Assembly: GCA_963726575.1 (NCBI GenBank)
Contig: CAVSCR010000007.1
Location: forward strand, 694,805 to 758,804
Source: CAVSCR01 sp963726575
GTDB taxonomy: Bacteria; Actinomycetota; Actinomycetes; JAHEKZ01
Length of the DNA: 64,000 bases
Direction of reading: 5' to 3'
Shown here: positions 36,401 to 43,982 of the stretch, piece after piece
Numbering within the stretch: the stretch's first letter is position 1
Layout of the letters: the number at the start of each line of letters is the position of its first letter
Notes under the pieces: model-generated
Databases searched by the model: none
What the model was told of the DNA's origin: nothing
The model's input: the letters and a program-made list of their open reading frames with translations, nothing else
Program-made: the position numbers and the translations under genes

Positions 36401-36885
36401 TGGGGGCCCTCGATCACCTGCTGCAGACCGGCCAGCGCGAAGAGGGTGAACGGATGCTGCGCCGATTCGCGTCGAGTCCGGTCGACAACTACGAGATGGC
36501 TGGTCGCGCCAGCCGCTTCGTGCGGCAGGTCGCTTCCCTCGGCGCGCTCGACGTGCTGGGCGGCTGGCTCGCCACCACCTCTCGGAGACTTCCGTTGGTC
36601 GCGGCGGGGTGTGAGTTCGGGGAGGCGGTCGTACTCAGCGAAGGGCAGCCGGAGGCGGGTGCCACCGCCTTGGCCGCGGCTGCCACGGCTTTGAGCGACG
36701 TGGGGGCTCACCTGGACGCCGCTTATGCCACAGCTGGCGCGGGCCGAGCCTGGCTGCGCGTGGGCTCACCCGAGGCCGCCACGCAGGGAACCCAGCTGCT
36801 CGAACGGGCGGCGGCGGAGTTCGATCGCATGGGAGCCTTGCCGGCGGCAGACGCCTGCCGCGAAAGCGGTCCCGACGGGATTTGA
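33469..36885 (+). CDS. Class III adenylate cyclase / AAA-type ATPase / TPR regulator
   Basis: A 1138-residue protein with an N-terminal zinc ribbon (CPACG...CPFCG), a class III cyclase domain (metal Asp48 in FCDLVGFT, Lys88 and Asp92 in EKFVGDAVMAVFG, and GDVVNTAARLQ supplying Asn and Arg), a P-loop ATPase domain (GEAGVGKS near 258; MEDLHWADPALLDF) and a long helical TPR-like C-terminus. All catalytic positions of an adenylate cyclase appear present. It is the same architecture as the protein at 60538. Signals sensed by the TPR part are unknown. Its stop codon (36883-36885) lies inside the antisense tRNA-Asp gene. Start is GTG 33469. Confidence 0.9.
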   Translation: MSTCPACGREVPGEFAFCPFCGSATGVVPATASVGDRERRVVTVLFCDLVGFTSASEQADVEDVQRRLAAYHDRVRERVEAFGGVVEKFVGDAVMAVFGAPIAHEDDAERAVRAGLSIVEEVATLPDTRVRVGINTGEALVAVGARPEAGESYVVGDVVNTAARLQTAAPVDCVVVGEVTYRATDRVFEYAELIAIEAKGKSEPVSLWQALAAKARFGTDLMRDLDTPMVGRSLELATLSNAFERARAGGAQLVTLVGEAGVGKSRLVAELFALTDRLPELVVWRQGRCLPYGDGIAYWALAEVVKAHLGIYDGDQDDQVRAKLDRLTEAGTDPWVVSALASLLGLGEGDPNDRDGMFEAWRQFLDGLTEEQPAVLVMEDLHWADPALLDFLEYLVDWSQTARLLVVATARPDLLAQRGAWGAGLTNAATVRLSPLSATETSELIVSRLGTSELPLDVRTAVVERSGGNPLYAEEFVRMLRDRAIDPSSLDPQSLALPESVHALIAARLDTLPGRAKEVLQYASVVGKVFWAGAVAALSEADRSEVESVLHDLSRKEMVRPMRRSSLPGDVEYAFTHALIRDVAYQQLTREARAVRHLAAAKWLEGTSGERVGEVSEVLVYHATSALELARVAGDVALEAGALPVVRRACVHAALHLRGLDQMRAQSYADRALELVDDATPPADEAEVIETWGDLAVQVRPVHEVLERIDRAVELRRSVGAPQPLADALILAETWARNGNQVERANRHRVELQGLLDQLVDPYRRVEALADIAQAIGFQGDQERALAMSAEAVDAVTVLGEPRRPADANAWIGAHNVRGTTLLRAGQPGAVQHFDEAIRVSKTWRPHRALYIGNNRATALCAAEGLAEGLAAFDDTIATCRERGLVHSVVWVQSASLIFRLANGQLHDTYERAVSGRDELESLGSLVETESRSVLISVAAELGRSAEVAHHGERLVGEVWHELRDFTGDTDTRLILVVGALDHLLQTGQREEGERMLRRFASSPVDNYEMAGRASRFVRQVASLGALDVLGGWLATTSRRLPLVAAGCEFGEAVVLSEGQPEAGATALAAAATALSDVGAHLDAAYATAGAGRAWLRVGSPEAATQGTQLLERAAAEFDRMGALPAADACRESGPDGI

Positions 36886-36941
36886 ACCCGCGACCTCCAC
36901 CTTGACAGGGTGGCGAGCACTCCAAACTGCTCCACGGAACC
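36867..36941 (-). tRNA. tRNA-Asp(GTC)
   Basis: A 75-nt tRNA with acceptor GGTTCCG/CGGGACC (one G-T pair) and anticodon arm CCACCCTGTCAAGGTGG presenting GTC. The T arm GCGGGTTCAAATCCCGT is normal; no CCA is encoded. The 19 nt at its 3' end overlap, antisense, the end of the cyclase gene. Confidence 0.95.
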
Positions 36942-36963
36942 TTGCGGAGTTGCCTCCGTGAGG

Positions 36964-37036
36964 TGCCCCCAACGGGATTCGAACCCGTGCTACCGCCTTG
37001 AAAGGGCGGCGTCCTAGGCCGCTAGACGATGAGGGC
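36964..37036 (-). tRNA. tRNA-Glu(TTC)
   Basis: A 73-nt tRNA with acceptor GCCCTCA pairing a GGGGGC-containing 3' strand, and anticodon arm CCGCCCTTTCAAGGCGG presenting TTC. It lies 22 bp from tRNA-Asp on the same strand, the usual Glu-Asp pair. Confidence 0.95.
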
Positions 37037-37148
37037 GCGGTCCCGCCGGAAGCCTGCCCAGCATAGGGGATGCTCAGGGCGCGGACCAAAGGGCTTCGCG
37101 GGTTCGCGTAGCGGCCCAGCCGCGGCCCACCGAGGGAAGGAGACCGGC

Positions 37149-37499
37149 GTGTACGACGTCTCGCGCGACCGGTTCGAGGAACTGGTGTCGCTGGCGTTGG
37201 ACGAGGTGCCCGAGCCGTTGCTGGCGATCATGAACAACGTGGTGGTGATGGTGGAGGACCACGCGCCGGGCGACGACCCGCGTCTGCTCGGTCGCTACGA
37301 GGGCATCCCCCTGACCGAGCGCAACACTCGGTACTCGGGCGTACTGCCCGACCGCATCAGCATCTACCGGCTGCCGATCCTCTCGATCTGTCGTGATGAC
37401 GCCGACGTCGTCCGCGAGGTGCACGTGACCGTCGTCCACGAGATCGCCCACCACTTCGGGATCGACGACGACCGGCTGCACGAGCTCGGCTACGGCTGA
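37149..37499 (+). CDS. Zincin-like metallopeptidase family protein
   Basis: A 116-residue protein whose C-terminal HEIAHHFGI is the zinc-binding HExxH motif, followed by DDDRLHELGYG, as in the small 'metallopeptidase family' (zincin-like) proteins of actinobacteria. GTG 37149 follows GAAGGAGA. It typically sits by the tRNA-Glu/Asp genes. Substrate unknown. Its end overlaps the YwiC-like gene by 10 bp, tail to tail. Confidence 0.87.
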   Translation: MYDVSRDRFEELVSLALDEVPEPLLAIMNNVVVMVEDHAPGDDPRLLGRYEGIPLTERNTRYSGVLPDRISIYRLPILSICRDDADVVREVHVTVVHEIAHHFGIDDDRLHELGYG

Positions 37500-38269
37500 A
37501 CCGTCGCTGCCAAGGCGACCACGAGCAACAACACCGCGTTGAGCAGCTCGAGCAACCCGACGTGAAGCGGGCGGATCCGGTGCCGCTGCGCCAGGCGCGG
37601 CAACACCGCCGCCCGGAGGAGGAAGAGCAGGAAGAGAGCGCCCAACCATGGGCTGACCCACGACGCCAGCACCGCAGACACCGCCGCGAAACCGACGCTG
37701 GCACGGTAGTAGCCCAGGCTGCGGCGCTCGCGAAGCATCGTCTTGACGTAGAACACAGTGCCCGCGAAGTAGAGCCATGCCACCGCGAACAAGGCGGCCG
37801 CTCGCGGCCAGTCAGTGCCGCCGCCCACGCCGTAGGCCAGCGGCACCATCAGGCAGGCCTGGGTGACCGAGGCCAGCCCGTTGACCCACGAGCGTTCGTC
37901 GCGCCGTCGGGCGTACCAGACGTTCAGTGCCGCCATGGGGACGAAGGCCAGGGCGGCTAGCAGCACCCAGGGGTCCACGAGCACGAGCCAGACCCCGAAG
38001 GGCACCGCCAGGAGACCGCTGGTTCGGGCTGAGACGACGAACCGTTCCTTACGGCGTACCCGCTGGGCCATGAGCGCGCTGTAGCTGAACAGGTACCCCA
38101 GCAGCCAGACCGCGAGCAGGGGCAGAGCCGCCCAGGTCCAGCCCGCCGCCAGGGTCCCGAGCAGGTACGGAACCAGCAGCATCGCCCAGGCGCCGTGCTG
38201 CGGCGGGACGACGAAGCGCACCCGGCGGGAGGGGGAGTGCCGGGTGCGCACGTCGGTGGGTGGTCCCAT
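37490..38269 (-). CDS. YwiC-like integral membrane protein
   Basis: A 259-residue protein with about eight hydrophobic helices, beginning with the VPPQHGAWAMLLVPYLLG signature of the YwiC-like family. Paired Arg/Lys loops alternate with the helices. No enzymatic motif is visible. It is divergent from the MFS exporter with ~190 bp between starts. Confidence 0.82.
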   Translation of the reverse strand: MGPPTDVRTRHSPSRRVRFVVPPQHGAWAMLLVPYLLGTLAAGWTWAALPLLAVWLLGYLFSYSALMAQRVRRKERFVVSARTSGLLAVPFGVWLVLVDPWVLLAALAFVPMAALNVWYARRRDERSWVNGLASVTQACLMVPLAYGVGGGTDWPRAAALFAVAWLYFAGTVFYVKTMLRERRSLGYYRASVGFAAVSAVLASWVSPWLGALFLLFLLRAAVLPRLAQRHRIRPLHVGLLELLNAVLLLVVALAATVQP

Positions 38270-38322
38270 CGGCCTTCAGTCTGAGCGGGTGGGCCGCACC
38301 GACGGCAGGGCCCTTGGTCCCG

Positions 38323-38426
38323 CCCGCCGGGCAAAACTTGGAGGAAATTGTCGGACCCGGCGGGAATGCTCCCCCCAGGACCGCGGTTGGCGGTCTCAGG
38401 GGCGCCGTCCGGGAAACCGTCCGGAC
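38323..38426 (+). promoter_or_regulatory. Structured leader of the MFS exporter gene (three hairpins)
   Basis: Three successive stem-loops precede the GTG at 38461: a perfect 9-bp stem CCCGCCGGG/CCCGGCGGG (38323-38331 with 38356-38364) whose 24-nt loop contains GGAGG, a second with GACCGC/GCGGTC (38379-38395) extended by C/G runs, and GTCCGG/CCGGAC (38407-38426). The pattern does not match any riboswitch class I recognise. It may regulate the exporter, or be ordinary GC-rich structure. Confidence 0.45.
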
Positions 38427-38460
38427 CGCCTGCCCAGTTCCTCCCTGTCTTGGAGACCAC

Positions 38461-40002
38461 GTGACCACGCCCGGCGCTGCAGACCCCTCGTCCCTCCCCG
38501 ACCCCGTCGACCTCGACCCGGCCGACCTCACCGACATGGCCGACCCGGAGCTCGAGCCCGCCGACTCCCGGCGCTGGTGGGCGCTGGGCGTCATCGCCTT
38601 GGCCCAGCTGATGGTGATCCTCGACGCCTCGATCGTGAACATCGCCTTGCCGTCGGCGCAGCGTGATCTCGGCATCACCGACGCCGACCGCCAGTGGGTG
38701 GTCACCGCCTACACGGTCACCTTCGGTGGTCTGCTGCTGCTCGGCGGTCGGATCGCCGACTACTGGGGCCGCAAGAAGGCGTTCATCACCGGCCTGTCCG
38801 GCTTCGCCTTGGCCTCCGCGCTCGGGGGCCTGGCGCCTACGGCCGGCATGTTGTTCGCCGCGCGCGCCCTGCAGGGCGCCTTCGCCGCGCTGCTCGCGCC
38901 GGCGGCCTTGTCGCTCATCACCGTCACCTTCACCCACTCCAAGGACCGCGCGCGCGCGTTCGGTGTCTACGGTGCGATCTCCGGCGGCGGCGCGGCGATC
39001 GGCCTGATCGTGGGCGGGGTGCTCACCGAGTACACGTCGTGGCGCTGGTGTCTCGGGGTCAACGTCCCGATCGCGTTGATCGCGATCGCGCTGGCGATCC
39101 CGATCGTGCACGAGAGCAAGGCACACGGGAACACCAAGTACGACGTGCCGGGCGCGATCACTGCGACCGCTGGCCTGATCACGCTGGTCTACGGCATCAC
39201 CAAGGCTGGGACGGACGGTTGGTCGTCGCCGCTCACGATCACGCTGTTCGTGATCTCCTTCCTGCTGTTGGCCTCGTTCCTCGTGATCGAGAACCGCAGC
39301 ACCAACCCGCTGCTGCCGATGCGGATCCTCGAGGAGCGCAACCGGGCCGGCTCGTACGCGGCCATGTTCCTCACCGCCGCTGGCCTGTTCGCGATGTTCT
39401 TGTTCCTCAGCTACTACCTCCAGGGAGTGCTGGGCTTCTCGGCCCTGAAGGCCGGCTTCGCGTTCCTGCCGTTCTCGATCGGCATCATCATCAGCGCCGG
39501 CGTGGCCAGCCAGCTCCTGCCGAGGCTCGGGCCACGCCCGCTCGCCGTCACCGGTCTTCTCATGGCGACCTTCGGCATGCTGTGGCTGAGCCGGATCACG
39601 CCGACGAGTGAGTACCAGACGCATGTGCTGCCGTCGATGGTGATCATGAGTCTGGGCATGGGTCTGACGTTCGTTCCGTTGTCGTCCACGGCACTGTTCG
39701 GCGTCGCGAACCACGACGCGGGTGTCGCCTCGGCCTTGCTCAACACCAGTCAGCAGATCGGCGGCTCGCTCGGGACCGCGATCCTGAACACGCTGGCCGC
39801 CACCGTGACGGCGAGCTACATCGTGAGCCACGGGCAGACGTCGGGTCCCATGGCCGTGCCGGAGGGCGTGGTGCACGGCTTCTCGGTGGCGTTCATGATC
39901 GGTGCGGTGATCTTGTTCTGCGCGGCGATGGTCGTGCTGTTCGCGGTGAATGCCGACCGGCACCACCTGGCCCAGCATGACGAGGTGCCCGCAGCGGCGT
40001 GA
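38461..40002 (+). CDS. MFS drug exporter, DHA2 (14-TM) family
   Basis: A 513-residue transporter with a ~35-residue acidic N-terminus and 14 predicted helices. Signature C-type motifs of drug:proton antiporters are present: LDASIVNIALPSAQRDLG in helix 1, RIADYWGRKKAF (motif A) and the GGAAIGLIVGGVL segment (motif C). This is the EmrB/QacA branch; the exported compound is unknown. GTG 38461 is preceded by GGAG. No TetR/MarR gene is adjacent, making the long structured leader the candidate control element. The end overlaps the next gene by 4 nt. Confidence 0.92.
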   Translation: MTTPGAADPSSLPDPVDLDPADLTDMADPELEPADSRRWWALGVIALAQLMVILDASIVNIALPSAQRDLGITDADRQWVVTAYTVTFGGLLLLGGRIADYWGRKKAFITGLSGFALASALGGLAPTAGMLFAARALQGAFAALLAPAALSLITVTFTHSKDRARAFGVYGAISGGGAAIGLIVGGVLTEYTSWRWCLGVNVPIALIAIALAIPIVHESKAHGNTKYDVPGAITATAGLITLVYGITKAGTDGWSSPLTITLFVISFLLLASFLVIENRSTNPLLPMRILEERNRAGSYAAMFLTAAGLFAMFLFLSYYLQGVLGFSALKAGFAFLPFSIGIIISAGVASQLLPRLGPRPLAVTGLLMATFGMLWLSRITPTSEYQTHVLPSMVIMSLGMGLTFVPLSSTALFGVANHDAGVASALLNTSQQIGGSLGTAILNTLAATVTASYIVSHGQTSGPMAVPEGVVHGFSVAFMIGAVILFCAAMVVLFAVNADRHHLAQHDEVPAAA

Positions 40003-40316
40003 CCCGGCCTGACGACGCAACGGCGTCGCCGACCCTGCGCACACGCGTGGTCGACGACGCCGTTGCGCATCGTTATGAGCTGTTCGGCAACGACGTGCTG
40101 GTGGCGTGGTTGGACTACGCCGACCAGGGCTCGACGCGGATCTTCGTCCACACCGAGGTCGACCCGGCCTTCGAAGGGCAGGGGTTCGCCTCCCTGCTCG
40201 TGGAGCAGGCGGTGGACCAGGTCCGCGCGCGAGGCGGTCGGATCATCGTGAGCTGCCCCTACGTGAACCTGTGGTTCCAGCGACATCCCGAGCAGCGCGA
40301 CGTGCTCGTAGGCTGA
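39999..40316 (+). CDS. Small GNAT-fold N-acetyltransferase (YidJ/Gcn5-like)
   Basis: A 105-residue protein of the minimal GNAT class. The acetyl-CoA loop region is FEGQGFASLLVEQAVDQVRARG, followed by CPYVNLWFQRHPEQRDVLVG, both typical of this family. GTG 39999 overlaps the exporter stop (GTGA), so it is translationally coupled. Substrate unknown. Confidence 0.85.
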   Translation: MTRPDDATASPTLRTRVVDDAVAHRYELFGNDVLVAWLDYADQGSTRIFVHTEVDPAFEGQGFASLLVEQAVDQVRARGGRIIVSCPYVNLWFQRHPEQRDVLVG

Positions 40317-40335
40317 GCCGGTCAGGAGGGTCGTG

Positions 40336-40743
40336 ATGACGCAGACGCCGACGGGACGCGCCTATGAGGCGGCACAGGTCACGGTGTACTTCGACAATGC
40401 GCGGTGCCGGCACTTCGCCGAGTGTCTGCGCGGTCTTCCTGCGGTGTTCGACAAGGCCGCCCGACCCTGGATCCAGGCCGACAACGCCGACGTCGAGCGT
40501 GTCAGCGAGGTCGTTGCTCGCTGCCCGTCGGGCGCTCTCCACGCGATCCGCACCGACGGGCGTGCCGAGGTCGGGGACGTTCCCACCACCGTGACCTTGG
40601 TCGAGGACGGTCCGCTGCTCGTGCGCGGTGACCTGTTGCTGCAGACCCCTGATGGGCCCCTGCGCGAGACCCGCGCTGCCTTGTGTCGCTGCGGGCAGAC
40701 CGGCCGCAGCCCGTTCTGCGACGGTGCCTGTCAACAGGGCTGA
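40336..40743 (+). CDS. (4Fe-4S) mono-cluster domain plus CDGSH-type iron-sulfur protein
   Basis: A 135-residue protein with two Fe-S modules. Residues ~20-70 (CRHFAECLRGLPAVFD, then CPSGAL) match the mono-cluster ferredoxin-like domain, and the C-terminus ALCRCGQTGRSPFCDGAC is a CDGSH domain, which normally binds [2Fe-2S] with three Cys and one His; here the His position after CDG is Ala, so the fourth ligand may differ. ATG 40336 follows AGGAGGG; GTG 40333 is an alternative. It overlaps the ureohydrolase start by 20 nt. A redox or electron-transfer role is likely. Confidence 0.83.
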   Translation: MTQTPTGRAYEAAQVTVYFDNARCRHFAECLRGLPAVFDKAARPWIQADNADVERVSEVVARCPSGALHAIRTDGRAEVGDVPTTVTLVEDGPLLVRGDLLLQTPDGPLRETRAALCRCGQTGRSPFCDGACQQG

Positions 40744-41677
40744 GCCGCGGCTGCGTCCCACCGGCACGTTCCTCGGCGCGCCGTGGGCGACCGACCTGGA
40801 CGGCTGTCGCGTCGCGGCACTCGGACTGCCGTTCGACATGGGGAGCCATCCGACCCGGGTGGGCGCACGTTCCGGACCGCAGCACGTGCGCACCCACTCG
40901 TCGTTGGTGGCTGAGCACCTAGCCGACCTCGACATCGACGTCATGCGTGAACTCGGGTTCCGCGACCTTGGCGACGTCGACCTGACTCCTGGCGACGTCG
41001 CGTCGGCTTACCCGGCGATCGAGGCGGCGGTTGGGCAGATCGCGAGCGCCGGAGCCATTCCCCTGTGCGTGGGGGGCGACGGGGCGGTGACGTTGCCGCA
41101 GCTGCGCGCGCTGGCGAGGGTGCACGGCCCGTTGACGGTGTTGCACTTCGACGCGCACACCGACGCGTATCCGCCCAGGCTGGATGAGCCGGCATCCACG
41201 TACTCCAACGAGAACCCCTTCCGTCATGCTGCGATTGAAGGACTGGTCGACGTCGCGACGTCGGTGCACGTCGGCGTGCGGGACACCCACGTCGGCGAGA
41301 CCGCCGGCGTGGTCGGCGTCGCGCGCGATCTCGGCTATCGCGTGATCACCATGAGCGAGTTCGTCGAGACCGGCGTAGTGACGCTGCTCGCAGAGCTCCA
41401 GGCCACCGCGTCAGGACGGCCGGTGTTCCTGTGCTGGGACATGGACGTCTTCGATCCGTCCGTCGCCGCGGGCGTCGTCACGCCGGCTTGGGGTGGGATC
41501 AGTGTGCGCGAGGGCCAGCAGCTGCTGAACGGCCTGGCCGGACTGCACTTCGTGGGCTTCGAGGTCAACACCGTCTCGCCGCCGCACGACGTGGCCGGTC
41601 AGACCGGGGCGTTGGCGGCGCAGGTCATGCGGGAGTGCCTGATGTTGGCGTTCGCCGACGCCACTGCTCAGCAGTGA
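40724..41677 (+). CDS. Ureohydrolase (arginase/agmatinase) family protein, atypical metal site
   Basis: A 317-residue protein of the arginase/agmatinase superfamily; GTG 40724 is inside the previous gene. FDAHTDAYPP and CWDMDVFDPSVA, two of the three manganese-binding segments, are present. The first, normally GGDHS, is GGDGAV here, so a metal ligand His is Gly. The agmatinase SHGTPF motif, whose His acts in catalysis, reads SNENPF. Therefore classical agmatinase activity is doubtful, although structure and length are preserved. It may act on another guanidino compound or be a non-hydrolytic relative. The 3' end overlaps a convergent GNAT gene by 53 bp. Confidence 0.8.
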   Translation: MPVNRAEPRLRPTGTFLGAPWATDLDGCRVAALGLPFDMGSHPTRVGARSGPQHVRTHSSLVAEHLADLDIDVMRELGFRDLGDVDLTPGDVASAYPAIEAAVGQIASAGAIPLCVGGDGAVTLPQLRALARVHGPLTVLHFDAHTDAYPPRLDEPASTYSNENPFRHAAIEGLVDVATSVHVGVRDTHVGETAGVVGVARDLGYRVITMSEFVETGVVTLLAELQATASGRPVFLCWDMDVFDPSVAAGVVTPAWGGISVREGQQLLNGLAGLHFVGFEVNTVSPPHDVAGQTGALAAQVMRECLMLAFADATAQQ

Positions 41678-42197
41678 TCGTGTAGACCACGGCGTGGAAG
41701 GTGGCGCCGTCATCGATGATGTCGGCCTCGTGGTCGAAGGTCAGCCCGAGACGTTGCATCACGGCGGTGCTGCGGATGTTGGGCGCGTCCGCGGTCGAGA
41801 TGACCCGGGGTGCGCCCAACACGTCGAAGGCGTAGTCGAGCCAGGCACTTGCGGCCTCGGTCGCGTATCCCTGTCCCCAGTGCTCGTGCGCCAGGCGCCA
41901 GCCGACCTCGAGGTCGTCTGGGTAGGACTCCTGGTGGTGCACGCCGCACATGCCCAGGAAGACGCCGTCGCTGCGCCGCTCCACGGCGAGCAGCCCGATC
42001 CGCTCCAGCTCCCAGCGCTCGTTGGCCCACTCCGCGATCTCGTCGGAGTACTGGCGCGTCAGCGGCTCCCCGCCCAGGAACTCCACGACCAACGGGTCGG
42101 CGTTGAGCGCGGCGTAGTGGGGCAGGTCGTCGTGCCGGAACGTGCGCAGCGACAAGCGATCCGTGGTCAGCACCACCTCGCCGTCCCAGCGGACCAT
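41625..42197 (-). CDS. GNAT N-acetyltransferase, RimJ/RimL type
   Basis: A 190-residue acetyltransferase from ATG 42197: TDRLSLRTFRHDDLPHYAAL at the N-terminus, GMCGVHH, and EVGWRLAHEHWGQGYATEAASAWLDYAF, the acetyl-CoA loop region. Subsequent NIRSTAVMQRLGL is standard. Substrates of the class are ribosomal-protein N-termini or antibiotics. The ATG is 23 bp from the divergent response-regulator GTG, so the two probably share a control region. Confidence 0.88.
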   Translation of the reverse strand: MVRWDGEVVLTTDRLSLRTFRHDDLPHYAALNADPLVVEFLGGEPLTRQYSDEIAEWANERWELERIGLLAVERRSDGVFLGMCGVHHQESYPDDLEVGWRLAHEHWGQGYATEAASAWLDYAFDVLGAPRVISTADAPNIRSTAVMQRLGLTFDHEADIIDDGATFHAVVYTITAEQWRRRTPTSGTPA

Positions 42198-42219
42198 CTG
42201 CACTCCTAGGCTCGGGGCC

Positions 42220-42975
42220 GTGCCCGACCCGCTTGGCCGCGTCCTCGTCGTCGACGACGACCCGACGCTACGCGAAGTAGTGAGCGAGTACCTGCGTCGT
42301 GCCGGACTCGACGTCGCCGAGGCCGCAGATGGTCTTGCCGCACTCGACCTGGCAGCGGTCGCGGCCCCCGACCTCGTGGTGCTCGACCTGATGCTGCCCG
42401 GCATCGACGGGCTCGAGGTGTGTCGACGCCTGCGGGCTGCCCATCCCGACGTCGCTGTGGTGATGCTCACCGCCCGCGGCGAGGAGGAGGACCGGATCGC
42501 GGGGTTCGAAGTCGGTGCGGACGACTACGTGGTCAAGCCGTTCAGTCCACGCGAGCTCACGCTTCGGGTGCAGTCGGTGCTGCGCCGGGCGGCGGCGTCT
42601 CCTTCACCGGTCGTCGACGTGGCCGGCGAGATGCTCGTGGATGACGACCTGGTGGTGAACGTCACAGCTCGCACCGCGGTCCTCAGGCATGAACCGCTGT
42701 CGCTCACCACCCGCGAGTTCGACCTGTTGACCTTCCTCATGCGTCATCCCGCACGCGCGTTCACCCGTGAGGTGCTGCTGCGCGATGTCTGGGGCTGGGA
42801 CTTCGGTGACCAGACGACGGTCACCGTGCACGTACGGCGCCTGCGCGAGAAGGTGGAGCTGAACCCGGCCGAGCCCGACCGGCTCGTGACGGTTCGCGGA
42901 GTCGGCTACCGCTGGGACCCGCGCGCAGGCTCGTCGCTCGACCAGGCCACCGCGTATCGGACCTCACCGCCGTGA
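42220..42975 (+). CDS. OmpR-family response regulator
   Basis: A 251-residue two-domain regulator from GTG 42220. The receiver has acidic pocket VVDDD, phosphoacceptor Asp56 in VVLDLMLPG and the conserved Lys in VVKPFSP. The C-terminal winged helix has LSLTTREFDLLTFLM and TVTVHVRRLREKVE ending in RGVGYRW. The stop overlaps the histidine kinase start. Confidence 0.95.
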   Translation: MPDPLGRVLVVDDDPTLREVVSEYLRRAGLDVAEAADGLAALDLAAVAAPDLVVLDLMLPGIDGLEVCRRLRAAHPDVAVVMLTARGEEEDRIAGFEVGADDYVVKPFSPRELTLRVQSVLRRAAASPSPVVDVAGEMLVDDDLVVNVTARTAVLRHEPLSLTTREFDLLTFLMRHPARAFTREVLLRDVWGWDFGDQTTVTVHVRRLREKVELNPAEPDRLVTVRGVGYRWDPRAGSSLDQATAYRTSPP

Positions 42976-43982
42976 GCCCGACCGGCCAGACACTGCTGCT
43001 CGGAGCGGGTACGGCGGCGCTCGTGGGCGTGGTGTCGTTGCTCCTGGTCGGGCGCCTGGCGCGCCGTCACGCGGTGGTCGCAGCGTTGCTGGCCCCCGTC
43101 ACCGTCGTCGTGGCAGTCGCGGCCGGCGTCATCGTCACTGCACGCGCGATGTTCTTGTCCCATCACGACGTCGACGTCGTCCTCGTCGTGCTGGCCGGTG
43201 CGGTTCCCGTAGCGCTCGCGTTCGGCGTTCTGCTGGCGCGCCGCGTCTCGGAGCTCCAGCAGGCAGCTGACGAGGCCGCCGCCGCGAGCGAGCGCGACGC
43301 GATCGTCGAGCAGCGTCGTCGCGAGCTGGTCAGCTGGCTCTCCCACGACCTGCGCACCCCACTCGCCGGCATCTCGGCGATGGCGGAATCGCTCGAGGAC
43401 GGCGTCGCCACCGACCCGCCGCGCTACTACCGACAGATCCAGGCAGAGACCCAGCGGTTGGCGTCGATGGTGGACGACCTCTTGAGCCTCTCTCGCCTGC
43501 AGTCCGGCGAGCTCCCGCTCAGCCGCGAGGTTGTGTCGGTCGACCAGCTGATCGCACAGGCCCTGGTTCGGGCCGAACCGCTCGCTCACGCCAGCGGCGT
43601 CCGGCTCGACAACGCCGGGGGCAGGCACCTCATGGTGTGGGGTGACGAACGCCAGCTCGGCCGCGCGCTGTCGAACCTGATCGACAACGCCGTGCGCCAC
43701 ACGCCGAGTTCGGGTCACGTCGCGGTGGCGGCCACGGCAACGCCGACCGATGCCGTCATCACGGTCACGGACGGCTGTGGCGGGATCCCTGCCGCCGACC
43801 TGCCCCGGGTGTTCGAGGCCGGGTGGCGCGGCACTCCCGGCCGAGGTGGCCAGGGGAGCGGCCTCGGGCTCGCCGTCGTCAGCAGCGTCGCGCAGGTGCA
43901 CGGTGGCTCGGCGAGCGCGCGAAACGTCGACGGCGGCTGCGAGTTCACCCTTCGACTCCCGAAGGCCGAGGACTCGTCATGA
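42972..43982 (+). CDS. Sensor histidine kinase
   Basis: A 336-residue HisKA/HATPase_c kinase with three N-terminal transmembrane helices and little extracellular sequence, suggesting intramembrane sensing. H-box SWLSHDLRTPL has His125; N-box is NLIDNAVRHT, with DGCGGIP and GQGSGLGLAVV as G-boxes. It partners the response regulator just upstream (GTGA overlap). The first base pairs of the methyltransferase overlap its end, so the three are one unit. Confidence 0.94.
   Translation: MSPTGQTLLLGAGTAALVGVVSLLLVGRLARRHAVVAALLAPVTVVVAVAAGVIVTARAMFLSHHDVDVVLVVLAGAVPVALAFGVLLARRVSELQQAADEAAAASERDAIVEQRRRELVSWLSHDLRTPLAGISAMAESLEDGVATDPPRYYRQIQAETQRLASMVDDLLSLSRLQSGELPLSREVVSVDQLIAQALVRAEPLAHASGVRLDNAGGRHLMVWGDERQLGRALSNLIDNAVRHTPSSGHVAVAATATPTDAVITVTDGCGGIPAADLPRVFEAGWRGTPGRGGQGSGLGLAVVSSVAQVHGGSASARNVDGGCEFTLRLPKAEDSS

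Noticed and set aside
37957..40044. 695-codon minus-strand open frame
   Set aside because: Shadow of the MFS exporter, Arg/Gln/Glu-rich without domains; the YwiC-like gene in the neighbouring frame is the real minus-strand gene.
40724..41677. Confident annotation as agmatinase (speB)
   Set aside because: Key manganese-ligand and catalytic histidines are missing, so only family level is given.
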